DNA from: Hydractinia symbiolongicarpus
Taxonomy: Eukaryota > Cnidaria > Hydrozoa > Anthoathecata > Hydractiniidae
NCBI RefSeq assembly: GCF_029227915.1
Contig: NC_079875.1
Coordinates: 14,567,001-14,631,000, forward strand
Reading direction: 5' to 3'
Length of the DNA stretch: 64,000 nucleotides
Shown here: positions 12,258 through 23,911 of the stretch, in pieces
How the letters are laid out: every line of letters starts with the position of its first letter
How positions within the stretch are numbered: the first letter of the stretch is position 1
Position numbers and translations under genes: made by a program
Notes under the pieces: generated by a model
Seen by the model: the letters and a program-made list of their open reading frames with translations, nothing else
Database searches by the model: none
What the model was told of the DNA's origin: nothing

Positions 12258-14851
12258 ACACATGGGTCAGTCCAATTTTAGCCATAAAGAACTGAGGTTG
12301 TTAGACCTCCACAAGAACTTCTCCCACATGTTTCAATTGTGGTCAGCAAGGACATTTTGCTACAAATTGCCCCTGGTCTTCCAGTGCAGGTGGGTTAGGC
12401 CCCGCGTTTCGGAATGCTTCCCAGCATCTTACCGCAAGCAACTTCCACCAGGTCAGATTTCCATTAACTCCCAGGGTGTTCTGGCAGTTCAATAGAGGCA
12501 TGTCATGTTCCAATACATGTCCCTTTCCAAGTGCCCCCATTGCTCTGAAAACCACCCAGGGCATCGTTGCTCATTTAGGCTCTCTCAGCCAAGTACCCAA
12601 TAACTTTTTTCCGATTAAGTCCTTTGTTTTCACCCCTGTAAATGTCTTATTATTGGACAAATTATTAGTTTCACATCCCAATCAGGTCTTAGTCAACTTT
12701 ATCCTTTCTGGCTTTAGCCATGAGTTTAAACTTGGGTACCAACATGGACAACTTTTTCCATCAACGTCTAACAACAAATCCTCTATGGAACATGCAAGCA
12801 AAGTCAATGAGGCTATTTTAAAAGAGTTAAATAGAGGGCATACAGTTTGCCCTTTTGATCGCCCTCCTCTTCCTAGTTTTCATTGCTCCCCATTGGGTGC
12901 AGCGCCTAAAAAAGATGGTTCCATCCGGGTAATTTTAGACCTCTCATCACCACAAGGATTCTCGGTTAACGATGGCATTTCTAAGGACACTTATACTGTT
13001 ACATAATTCTCATTTGACGATGCCATTGATATGGTACGTGAACTTGGCTGAGACTGCTTTCTGGATTCTTCAGTACCTTGCTGCCATTCGGCAGCTACTT
13101 CATTATTTAGATGACTTTATTACAGGTAATTCCTCAAAAGCTGCCGCCAAAATATCATCAATTTAATTCAACAGGTCTTTAACTGCCTTGGAGTTCCTTT
13201 AGCCCCGAAAAAAATTGTTGGTCCATCCCGTGTCCTGACCTATTTAGGCATTGAAATTGATACCACTGAATTCGTTATACGTTTACCTGAAGACAAATTT
13301 GATGCTATTTTGTCCTTGCTAAGAGTGTGGAAAGGGAAGAAAAAATGCACAAAAAAGGAGCTACTATCACTCATAGGATTGTTGTCCTTTGCATGCAAAG
13401 TTGTCAAATGTGGTCGCATTTTTTTGCGCAGGTTCATTGACCTTTCTACTACTGTAAGTAGCCTTTACTATCACATCTCCGTTACATCGGAATCCCGCAA
13501 GGACATTTAGTGGTGGCTGAATTTTTTACCCAGTTGGAACGGAATGGTGGTCATCCAAACAACATTCTTCAAATCAAAAAGTTTAAACATGTTTATGGAT
13601 ACTTCCATGAGTGGTTTAGGCGGTTTTTACAATGGGAAATGGTTTCCCATCCCTTTTCACAACACCAACAATTACAGCATTACCTTTCTTGAATTGCTTG
13701 CGGTTGTTATAGCAGTGCATTCGTGGGGCGAGAAGTGGTCTGATACCCAGGTTATCATTTTTATAGACAAGAGGCCATTGTCCGCATATGGAGTACTGGT
13801 TCGTGCAAATGTGAGCAAATCATGAAACTAGTTCGCTTGTTGTTTTATTTTACAGCAAATCACAACATAAATGTGCTAATGCGCCATATTTGTGGCACTT
13901 CTAATATTTATACCTACGACCTACTCTTGCGTTTACAGGTCGAAAAGTTCAAGGAGCAGTGCCCATACGCCGAAGAGCTTCCTACTCCTATCCCCTCGTC
14001 AATCCCCGTATGCTTAGTGTGACAATGAATTACCTCTTCGATGCTGCTCTATCGCCAAACAGGCGACTTACCTACCGTTCTGGACATCCTACAGAATGTT
14101 TTGCCACTACGCCTCTATCCGGATTTTCCGCTGATTGAATCCAACCTTCAGCTCTATGTCACTTTTATGTCAACGCGAGTCAAATATGCAACTATTAAGG
14201 TGTACTTGTGAGGGATACAGTACCAAAGTCTAATCTGTGGATTTTCCGAAAGGATATCTGACATGGGAAAATTGTACTATGTAATAAGGGGTATTCGGCA
14301 AACTGAGAATGTCATAAGCCGCCAGAGACTGCCAATCACGCCCTCTCACCTACACAACATGCTTAGATTTATCAACAATTCATGTTTTTTATTTTGTGAC
14401 AAAGTTTAACTTTTCACCTTGCAACAATACTCTTTACATGACTATCAAAAGTTCTAAAACAGATCCCTTTAGGAAAACATTTTAAATTAGGTTTGGGAGG
14501 ATTAATGGTGATTTGTGTCTTGTCAAAGCTTTCTCGCAATTTCTTGCGTACCGAGGTACTCCTCAGGGTCCTTGGTTTGTTCTCTCCAACGGCGAATTTG
14601 TTACTAGGAAGTTAGTTTCTGCCTTTGTAAAAATTAGTGTAAATGGGCCTGATCTCAATACGCATAGCTTTAGGATTGGTGGGGCCTCTGCCGCAGCATC
14701 TTGCGGTATTCCAGACTCTGCCATTAAGATCTTAGGCAGGTGGTCCAACGACTGTTATCGCCGATATATCCATCTTCCCAATAAAGTGTTAACACAGTGG
14801 TGTTCTAAAATGGCCAACCTCAATGACGTGCCTAAGTTGTGGGACATTTAA
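12258..14851 (+). mobile_element. Decayed DIRS-like tyrosine-recombinase retrotransposon
   Basis: Fragments appear in the order expected for DIRS-type elements, broken by frameshifts and stops. They are a CCHC zinc knuckle (CFNCGQQGHFATNCP, about 12331-12375), a reverse transcriptase start (AAPKKDGSIRVILDLS, about 12900-12945), the YLDD catalytic site (about 13108), an RNase H segment with DTSMSGLGG and LELLAVV (about 13600-13830), and a tyrosine recombinase C-terminus (14513-14851). The recombinase keeps HSFR, LGRW and YRRYI, matching the catalytic His-x-x-Arg, Trp and Tyr. Sequence between the first RT block and YLDD is missing, so the copy has an internal deletion and cannot be autonomous. 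Neither outer end was defined. It lies about 210 bases upstream of the first p53-family coding exon in opposite orientation and may disturb its promoter or a 5' exon. Confidence 0.85.
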
Positions 14852-15807
14852 TCCATTTAAATTTACAGAGTGATCTTTGTTATTTATTGTAATTATAATT
14901 GCTAGACTAGGTCCTGTGGTTACGTACACAATTCATGTCGTAATATGGACTTTATATATGTCATGTATTATGACTTTGTGTTATTTTGGCTATAGACTGT
15001 TATTTGCTTTCTATAGCTATTGTAAAGTTTTACTGTATCTAGCCTCCTTTGTATGTATGTCGTTGACGCATATAAGCCGGTACTCTTAATGACTGACTTT
15101 TTCCTACAAATACCCACACTAATTTGGGGAAAATTGGGATGTCGGGCTTCCTACATCAGCCATATAACATTTGGACAGATGCATGTGTGAGGCTTGTGTA
15201 TCTTATTATTACTTGATGTTATTAACACTTATTATCATTACAGTGAGGCACACCCTTTTATGAATCCTGATATTATTATTATGTGGTAACACACGCTGGG
15301 CCAATACTGGACCAGCTTGTGCATTCCACCTTTAGCTCATGATTATTGATAACACACGTTTATTGGGTGCAGAAGACACCATATGTGATTATCGATTTAT
15401 AGTGAAGTGCAGTGTACCTTCATGATTAAAGTGGAAGAGAAACAAATATCCTTCATGCATAAGAATAAATTATTAAATAAGTATATAATTAATAAACTAA
15501 ATAATTAAATTTTGCCCTGGGCAAGCATTTTGGTGTGATTACCTTGTTATGATTACTAGCAGCATACGTTATCTGTCCCGCCTTACTAATTATTTTCTTA
15601 CCCGGCATCCCGATCCATTCCCCAAATTTACAAATTGTGTTCCATGCGTATGATGTTGTATACCAAAAATGTGCCATAATACAATATTCTCGATAGACTT
15701 TACTATTAACAACAAAATAAGGACAAATTATCAGTTTGGGGCCTCATACTTGGAAACGGGTAAAAATAACTGATGTCATCTCCTGCGCGGTAATTGATTT
15801 ACTTATA
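14852..15807. other. Non-coding DNA after the DIRS-like element, probably its 3' region
   Basis: No open frame of note. The first 500 bases follow directly on the recombinase stop and may be the element's 3' region, which in DIRS elements holds inverted and internal complementary repeats. I could not match such repeats to the left flank by eye. Confidence 0.35.
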
Positions 15808-15972
15808 CTTTGGTTCTCAAAATTATTGAAAATATAATCGTCAGGACAACAAGATATTCAAATGTCCATATGGCTAACGCAAAGCTATGTCTCTTTACAC
15901 AGTGAATCAGTTATTAAATTGGGTAATAAACTGAAACTATATACTAAAAGCATATTACAAAAGCATATTACA
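15808..15972 (+). repeat. Left member of a direct repeat pair flanking an RTE insertion
   Basis: Shares ordered blocks with 18240-18412: TACTTTGGTTCT, ATATAATCG, TATGGCTAACGCAAA, AGCTATGT.TCTTTACAC, GTTATT.A.TGGG and a final ACTAAAGC-type block. The copies differ by indels. They lie on either side of the RTE copy at 15975-17909 in the same orientation. Confidence 0.65.
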
Positions 15973-15974
15973 CC

Positions 15975-17909
15975 TTCTTAAGAAGGGAGAACCAGCGCAA
16001 TGAGGTATTCAAGATAGCAAAGCAAATGAAGAAGACTAATCAAGATATTGTAGGTGAGAAGTGTATACGTAATGATGAAGGTGTTTTGGCTATCACAGAG
16101 GAGGAGAAAAGGGTAGGTTGGAAGAATCATTATCAGAGGTTGCTTAACACTGAGTTTGATTGGGACGAGGATAATTTGTCTGATGATGATGTCGTAGAAG
16201 GGCCAGCTATGCAGATCAAGACAGAATGGGTAGTGGAGGCTATTAGGAAATTGAAGATTGGCAAGGCTGCAGGAGTATCAGGTATTGTTGCAGAGATGGT
16301 AAAAGCATCTGGATATATTGGAGTTGAGCTTATTACAAGTCTTGCTAACCAGATAATAAAGGATGGTGCTATTCCGAGTGAGTGGCAGTCGAGTGTAATA
16401 GTGAATTGTTTCAAGGGCAAGGGTGATGCATTAGAAAGGGGTAACTATAGAGGTTTGAAGTTGGTTGATCAAGTAATGAAAGTTATTGAAAGAGTGATTG
16501 ATAAGTTACTTAGAGAAAGAATTGATATAGATAAGATGCAATTTGGTTTTGTTCCAGGGCGTGGCACTACAGATGCAATATTTTTACTCAGACAGCTTCA
16601 GGAAAAGTATTTAGGAAAGGGAAAGAATCTCTATTTTGCCTTTGTAGATTTAGAGAAAGCTTTTGATAGAGTGCCACGTAAAGTTATTTGGTGGGCTATG
16701 AGAAAATTAGGTGTGGATGAGTGGCTAGTTACGATGGTTCAGTCTATGTACAGCAATGCTAGAAGTCGTGTCAGGATTAACGATTCACTTAGTGATGAAT
16801 TTAGTGTAAATGTTGGTGTACATCAGGGTTCTGTACTTAGTCCTTTGTTGTTTATTCTAGTCTTAGAAGCGCTGTCGATGGAGTTCAGAACAGGTTGTCC
16901 ATGGGAGTTATTGTATGCAGATGATTTGGTTCTCATAGCAGAGTCGATGGAAGAATTAGTTGAAAAGTTTGAGAAGTGGAAGAAAGGACTAGAAGAGAAA
17001 GGGCTGAAGGTAAACACAGCAAAGTCTAAAGTCATGAGAAGTAGCATTGCAGCCAAGTGTGACCTTGTAGTTGGAAAGTGGCCTTGTGGAGTTTGCAGGA
17101 AAGGGGTTGGTAGTAACTCAATTTTTTGTCAGACTTGCAAGCATTGGGTACATAAGAAGTGCAGTAGTATTAGTGGAAGGTTAAGAGCTGGCATACAGTT
17201 TGTATGCAAGCGTTGCAAAGGTGAGATTATAGAGAATGAAGTATTTCCAGCTTTAATGATGTACAACAGTGGCTCGTTAGAGATAGTTAAGAACTTCTGT
17301 TACTTAGGTGATATGTTGGGTAGTGAAGGGGTGTTGGAAGAAGTGTTACTTGCAGGATAGGTTCTGCTTGGAAAAAGTTTAGAGAGTTGCTTCCTTTATT
17401 GACTAGCAGAGTCCTGTCAATTGAGGTAAAAGGTAGGTTGTATGAGGCCTGTGTAAGAAGTGTTATGTTGTACGGTAGTGAGACATGGGCAGTGAAGCAG
17501 GAAGATCTTGACCGTTTAAAAAGGAATGATATGAGAATGGTTAGGTGGATGTGTAATGCCAGTCTGAGAGACAGAAAGAGTTCAGATGAGCTAAGAAGCA
17601 GGCTAAGTCTCCGTAGAATTAAAGATGTTATCCAGATAAGAAGATTGAATTAGCTGGGGCACTTGGAAAGAATGGAGGAGGATAATTGGGTAAGAAAGTG
17701 TAAAGACTTAATAGTTCCTGGGGCAAAGCCCAGAGGCAGACCGAGAAAGACTTGGCAGGAGGTTATAAGGACAGACTTGATAGAGAGGAAGTTGAGTTTC
17801 TAACACAGTCTAGATCAGATTGGAAGAGGGTCGTTAATATACCCCGTCCAACCCATGCTAGCATGGAAAACGGACGTTAAGCCGGGAATGATGATGATGA
17901 TGATGACAC
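15975..17909 (+). mobile_element. RTE-type LINE, copy 1, 5'-truncated, with reverse transcriptase
   Basis: Non-LTR retrotransposon fragment that copies itself by target-primed reverse transcription. The main open frame is in frame from about 15975, with first ATG at 16026, to 17360. It holds the whole reverse transcriptase: GIVAEMVKASG, FGFVPGRGTTDAI, FAFVDLEKAFDRVP, GVHQGSVLSPLLF and the catalytic YADD (about 16912). After RT comes a Cys/His finger (CGVCRKG...FCQTCKHWVHKKC...FVCKRCKG, about 17090-17225). A one-base shift near 17335 moves the C-terminal part to another frame (17387-17653), which stops early at 17651. The endonuclease is missing, as expected for 5' truncation. The 3' end is a short GAT/ATG microsatellite (17889-17908), typical of RTE elements. 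Dead copy. Confidence 0.9.
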
Positions 17910-18239
17910 CGCAGAGTACAATTATTCACTTGCGAATATAGGAGACATGTCCCTGCTCAGCAACCCCTATTGATGGCAAGTTATGCAAAACATTTCTTAG
18001 CCTTAATATGATGCTTTATTTACCCACATTGGGTAATAAGCTAGACCAATGGGCTATCTTTCTTTCTTGTCTGGAATATAAATTTAGGGTTTCATATGAA
18101 AATTAAAAATAAAATTTTCCCACCCTGAATTTTCAATATTGCCGTTTTTAACACTGCCTACTTCTAATTTTTTGTCACACACTAAATTTGGAGGGCAAAA
18201 CTTGGTGTCGTACAAAATCATAGAGAAAGCCCAATCGTT

Positions 18240-18412
18240 TTACTATACTTTGGTTCTGAGGTTATTTAGAATATAATCGATTCTCACTCTCTCCAGACAC
18301 TCCAACGTCCTTATGGCTAACGCAAAACAATAGCTATGTTTCTTTACACCGTAACTCGGTTATTTACTGGGGAATATACTAAAGCTATATGCTAAAGCAT
18401 AATAGCTAGGCT
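18240..18412 (+). repeat. Right member of the direct repeat pair flanking the RTE insertion
   Basis: See 15808-15972. Ordered shared blocks include TACTTTGGTTCTGAGG, ATATAATCG, TTATGGCTAACGCAAAAC, AGCTATGTTTCTTTACAC and CTAAAGCATA. This copy carries an extra CTCTCCAGACACTCC segment absent from the left copy. Confidence 0.65.
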
Positions 18413-20060
18413 AGCTAGCTACTTACAATAAAAAGGACAGTACAGCCACGCGCTCTTCTGAGAAGTTGAAATTAGGCCTGCCTAGGCCTGGCATGCACAA
18501 GTGAAAGGGGTCACGTGATTATAATTCAGGTTCGTATGCCCACACAGGGTATAACTTTGCATGGCGCTGTGTCTACTCCGAGTAGGCGGATATAATAAAA
18601 AACGCGCAGGTTAAATCCACCTTTATATTCACTTTTCTTGTTAGTGAAAGAGGAGGAAGTTGTTATTCATATCCACGAGTGATCCTTCCCTTCTTGAAGT
18701 CTTATAAAACTGTAAATGATGGAATAACCGCCCATGGTGCTTACTACTTATTTTGGCCATCCAATACACACAGGGGACGCTTGACATCTTCTAATTACGG
18801 GGGCATTCACTACATTTTTCTCTCTAAGCAAGTAATATACTAAGTTTTGGTTGAGGGAAGATGTAGCGACGATCGGAGGGTGCGAATGATGTCCTAAAAA
18901 TTTAAAAAAATATAAAACAAAATAGTCTCAAATTAATCCTTCCAAAGAGGGAAAAATAATATGAAACTTTTGGGGGAACTAGAATTACTGTGCGACAAAA
19001 TAAGCGCCTTCTCTTATGCTCAAGAGGGTGCGTTTATTCGGCAGGAAAGTAATATACTTTCGCGAAAATGGCCAATAAAAGCAAAAAACGCGTTTCTGCC
19101 CCCTCAAAATTATTGTTGAATTATGCGTATTTTTTATAGACTTTCCATGCTTTATAAAAAAACTGCCTATTTATTTTTATATATTGCAATATGCTCGGCA
19201 TACTCCGTATAACTAAACCAAACGCTGTATGGCACGACTCTGTACATTACAGAAGCTTTGATCGAAACGGTACGTTCCAAGATAAAAAGGATCAGGATCA
19301 GCGCTACAGTTTTTAGTCTATTACCAGTGACGAGCATCATAAACATTGCTAGCCAAGTTCTACAATCTCAGTTCTTCTCTTTTTTTCCCTTTACAACTTT
19401 ACAATTTACTTTCAAGTTTTTAACAATAATTTGACCTTTTTTTATTGGCAGTTAATTTTTTAGATTTTTTTGATAATATATATGTGCCAGAATCCTGTCA
19501 AAACAAAAAATATTTTAAAGTATATATAAAAAAAGAAAAATTAAACGTTTTGTAGAAGAATACTACTAAGACATTCACAGCATTTGTGACTGGTTTTTAA
19601 TATGAAGTCAAAAAAACAAGTATTCCTTATATACAATGTTTTCTATTTTTTATTTGTCAGGTGTACAAAAACCTTCTTGTTTCAGAAATATTTTTAAAAA
19701 AGGTTACAGTTCATTGTTTTTAAATACTTACACAGATTAAAACAATACAATTCTGTATATATATCATAATTTTTTTAAAAATACACCCTTTTTACACAAG
19801 AAATAAAAATTTATACAATATATAAAAAACCTTTTATACAATAAAAAACAACAAAAATTACTGACCATAGAAAAATAACTAATAGGCCAAAGATATGTAA
19901 AAAATAGTAAAAAATAAATAAATCAGTAACACACTTTAAAAATACCTCTAATGCAATGCGTAACTATAAGCTATTGCCCAGACACTAAACAAAGCGATAT
20001 ACATGGTACAAAGTAACAGTTTAGTCATGCACTTTACCTGAAGTACACAAAATTGCTTGG
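18413..20060. other. Intergenic AT-rich DNA with fragments of GCGCTTA repeats
   Basis: No coding region is supported. Between about 18720 and 19060 there are isolated CCGCCCATGG, AAGCGCC and GGGTGCGTTTATTC motifs that look like a badly decayed GGGCGCTTAAT MITE. From 19380 to 20000 the sequence is nearly all A/T homopolymer runs. Confidence 0.4.
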
Positions 20061-20064
20061 AAAG

Positions 20065-21200
20065 AAACTACTAAAAGAAATCAAGGAGGAGTCATGCTGG
20101 TACACTCCTTTCATTAAGTCCAACTGTAAGGAACGTTTTAGGTTTGTTCTGCCAAAAGGACTGTCTCAGTTGACATACCTATCAATGATTTCGAAACTCC
20201 AATCTGACATGCCGTTATGGCCATCCTGTACAAAGTGTGAAAACAAACCTGCCCAAGGAACAACTTTTTCTTTATTAAATGTAAAGTGTACCAGCAGCAC
20301 ATCTTTCACAGAAAGATCTAAAGTTCTTATTACTGTTAAAGCTGTCTTTGTACTACCTACATATTGCATGTTACATGTTTTGCAAACAAACCAAATTCAA
20401 GTCACAATTAAAATTACCTTAAAGAAATTTTCACTCTTAAGTGAAATACCGCAGACTTGGCACCTAGGCTTATTGTAGCTTTGGTAAAAACCCATTTCTC
20501 CCTCACTTAGGTAACTTAGACTTTACTAAAAATATCTTTAAAAGTCTTAGCCTGACAACACCTCCTTACCTAAACTCCCATCTGTCCCTGAACTTGCCAG
20601 TAAAATCTTATTTCACTCCAATGTAAATGCTCTACTAACTTGGGAATCTACAAGTTTTTTCTCATATCCTACAGTAAAGCCATTTGAAACTCAATTTTTA
20701 AAAAACTCATTAAAAAAATTTGGCTTAACCTAAGAGCCTGACTAAAAGGTATTCCTTTTTAGGATGAAATAGATGACAGCTAGAAAAATGCAAAAACTGG
20801 TGCGTATCAGTTACCTTAACAAAAAGAAAGAGGTTTTGTTCCTCTGCAATAACTAAAACATCTAAAAATTCTATTAAGTTCCTATCCTATCGGTGAACTT
20901 AATTGTAGGTTAAAGCTATTGAAATATTAAATAAACTCCTCCATTTGTTCTTTGCCATGTTCCCAAATAAAAGATTTCACCAATGTAGTGCCACTAAACT
21001 CACAGCTTAAAATGGTAATTTTTTTAAGCCTTTTCTTCTAAATCCTCCATAAAAAGATCAGTGTATGGAGGAGCATATTTAGTCCCAGTAGCTGTACCTT
21101 GTTTTTTGTCTAAAAGTATTATTATATTATTGTGCTCAAAAATATTGTTTTGTAAAAACAATATCAGCTAGATTGACTAGAGTCAGCACTGACAGATTTG
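20065..21200 (-). mobile_element. Degenerate Penelope-like retroelement (RT and GIY-YIG remnants)
   Basis: On the minus strand three Penelope hallmarks appear in the right order. GTATGTKYAPPYTDLFM (about 21108-21058) matches the conserved RT motif around GTxxGTxxAPxxANLFM. An IEFLDV block followed by VKVTDTHQFLHFSSCH (about 20880-20785) matches the RT 3' part. KTCNMQYVGSTKTAL (about 20380-20330) matches the GIY-YIG endonuclease entry. The intervening frame has many stops and shifts, so the copy is inactive. Outer ends and any pseudo-LTR were not located. Confidence 0.8.
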
Positions 21201-21279
21201 TCATCTCTGACATGTAATGCCTTCCTCGTGACCTTCAAACCATTCTCATAAGAAGTACTGGTGTTCTAGTGTTCTCTTC

Positions 21280-21510
21280 CATACCCCGAGCGTCAGGTGT
21301 ATGTGAGATGCCCTGAGTGTCAGGGGCTTCAACATGCCCTGAGCGTAAGGCGCATGTTTCCTATTCACATAATGACTACACTAGAGATGCCCTGAGCTGG
21401 AAGAGAACACCATAATTAGCATGTGCCTAATGCTCAGAACATGTCAATGCATCTGACGCTCAGTGCATCTCATCTCTGTCATGCACCTGACGCTCAGGGC
21501 ATGAAAACGC
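21280..21510. repeat. Long imperfect palindrome built from CCCTGAGCGTCAGG units
   Basis: The left half carries GCCCTGAGCGTAAGG-type units (about 21285-21360) and the right half carries CACCTGACGCTCAGGGCAT-type units (about 21420-21500), which are their reverse complements. Each unit is also nearly self-complementary (CCTGAGCGTCAGG against CCTGACGCTCAGG). Spacers are 20-40 bases. It is probably a foldback element; it is not a CRISPR array because unit orientation flips and spacers are not uniform. Confidence 0.7.
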
Positions 21511-21716
21511 CTATACCGCATATCCTGACGTGCAGGTTATGCATTATATATTTGTGCATATGACGAAGCATGAAGGAGGCACCTTCATTCCTACCCATTC
21601 CCCAAAAATTTCCATAAATAGTCTACGCATACTGAATGTGTTGTATCTAGTCATTCCAACAGAAATACATTGTTTCTATCAATTTGTGTTATTATTCTAA
21701 GACCCAAAGCAATTAA

Positions 21717-23322
21717 CGCTTGCATACAAACTGAATGTCAGCTCTTGACCTTCCACCAATACTACTGCACTTCTTATACCCAATGCTTGCAAGTCTGACA
21801 AAAAATTGAGTTACTACCAACTCCTTTCCTGCAAACTCCACAAGGCCACTTTCCAACTACAAGGTCACACTTGGCTGCAATGCTACTAATCATGACTTTA
21901 GACTTTGCTGTGTTCACCCTTAGCCCTTTCTCTTCTAGTCCTTTCTTCCACTTATCAAACTTTTCAACTAATTCTTCCATCGACTCTGCTATGAGAATCA
22001 AATCATCTGTATACAATAACTCCCATGAACAACCTGTCCATAGACAGCGCTTCTAAGGCTAGAACAAACAAGAAAGGATGAAGTACAGAACCCTGATGTA
22101 CACCAACATTTACACTAAATTCATCACTAAGTGAATCGTTAATCCTGACACGACTTTTAGCATTGCTGTACATTGACTGTACCATCGTAACTAGCCACTC
22201 ATCCACACTTAAATTTTCTCATAGCCCACCAAATAACTTTACGTGGCACTCTATAAAAAGCTTTCTCTAAATCTACAAAGGCAAAATAGAGATTCTTTCT
22301 CTTTCCTAAATACTTTTCCTGAAGCTGTCTGAGTGAAAATATTGCATCTGTAGTGCCACGCCCTGGAACAAAACCAAATTGCATCTTATCTATATCAATT
22401 CTTTCTCTAAGTATATATTGATAAGTATTAATCACTCTTTCAATAACTTTCATTACTTGATCAACCAACTTCAAACCTCTATAGTTACCTGTTATCAGCC
22501 AGTTATGTTATCAGCCTACTCAGTCTCTTACTGAATGATGTGTTGCAAACCACCATGTCCGTTGCCATTCCAAACTCAAGCAATCTCTCCCCTTCCTTAT
22601 TTCTGCTTCCAAATCCATAGCCTCCATGCGCACCTCTATAACCTTCAGATGACTTCAAACATGACCATTAAAGTTGCCGTCCACCATGACAAGTTTAGTG
22701 TCTCCAAACTTTGATGTGACTGCTATTAACTCATCATAGAACTTATCTTTATCTTCCTCACTGAGTCCACACTGTAGAGCATAAACTGACAGAAAAGTGA
22801 CAATCCTATTACCTATCAAAAACTTTATCACTATAATACGACTATTAACATGCGTAACATCTATTACTTTTTCTACCCACTTCTCTGCAACGAATATGCC
22901 AACTCCTCCATATCAATCACTATTACCAGTCCAAAAAAGCTTATACCTTGCCCTCCTACCTTCCACAAATCTCACTGAAGCTCCTCTCCACCTGACTTCC
23001 TGAACACAACACATATCAACAGATCTACGTTGTAACATTTCAACTACTTCACCTGCTCTACCTCTCAGAGTACCAACATTTACACTACCCATCCTCAACT
23101 TAGTGTTATCTACCTTGTGATGTGATATCTGGGTAATGGTCTGACGATGCTCACACCTGACATCTGACCTACCGTGCGCGACACCTTCACTCCTTAGAGT
23201 TCCAGCCCCGTTTACGCGATTTGTCTGATCAACTGTCTCTTACGGCCATTAATAAAGAGTTTTGGCATTGTTTTACAGCTGGATGCCCTTCCTAACGCCA
23301 ACTGTTCACAGACCGGACTTGG
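21717..23322 (-). mobile_element. RTE-type LINE, copy 2, with endonuclease start, internal deletion and lost 3' end
   Basis: The minus strand begins near 23322 with a leader ending in a MRMGSVNVGTLRGRAGEVVE start (23098), the APE-type endonuclease N-terminus. It continues through VDMCCVQEVRWRG and an IVTFLSVYA...KLVMVDGNF segment to about 22495. It then jumps straight to the RT region GNYRGLKLVDQVMKV (about 22490), so the middle of the ORF is deleted. RT motifs FGFVPGRGTTDAIF, FAFVDLEKAFYRVP and GVHQGSVLHPFLF follow, then an altered active site YTDD in place of YADD. The copy stops in the Cys/His finger at about 21717. Same family as 15975-17909. Confidence 0.9.
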
Positions 23323-23911
23323 TGTTTTTTTAAAGTGACACCATCACTGTGTGGCATTTCATGGGACTTCCACAATCATCCCTTTAAACTAAGGTATGGT
23401 GGAGGAAGTTCAACTCTTCTCTTGTCTCTTAAAGAGACCCTTCACCCTTGTCCACTGATTAATTATACTTCAATCACTCTGGAGTTTAGGGGTGTCCATA
23501 AAACCGTTAATCTTTTTTAGTATATATATGTTTAATTTATCTGCAAAGCCTTTTCCTCAAAAGTAGATGTAGTATGTGCTGAGACATTTTGACCAAAACA
23601 TATATAGGAACTTCAATTTTTTAAGATGAGGGTTATATAAATTAAGTTGGAAGAGAAGAAATCGATATCCTTTACCATAAGGATATCTTAGATTAAAAGG
23701 AAATTTGCAAAAGAGGCTGCAAAAAGTGTGTGTGACTTCACATTTTGTTGTTGTGTAAGGCAAACAAAATGTGTGTATTAAATGCCCAATGTACCCACTC
23801 CACAAATCACTTGAAGGGTCCCCCTAAATTTTTTTAAAAAATAAATGTTTTTTAAGGACATTGCAAACAAAGATATGCAATTAAAAAAGGAATTTGTAGA
23901 TGTAAACAGAG

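Noticed and set aside
14563-14748. Minus-strand ORF opposite the DIRS recombinase
   Set aside because: It is the antisense shadow of the recombinase, whose HSFR, LGRW and YRRYI motifs define the real strand.
21280-21510. CRISPR-like array
   Set aside because: The window is eukaryotic, units change orientation and are themselves palindromic, and spacers are irregular.
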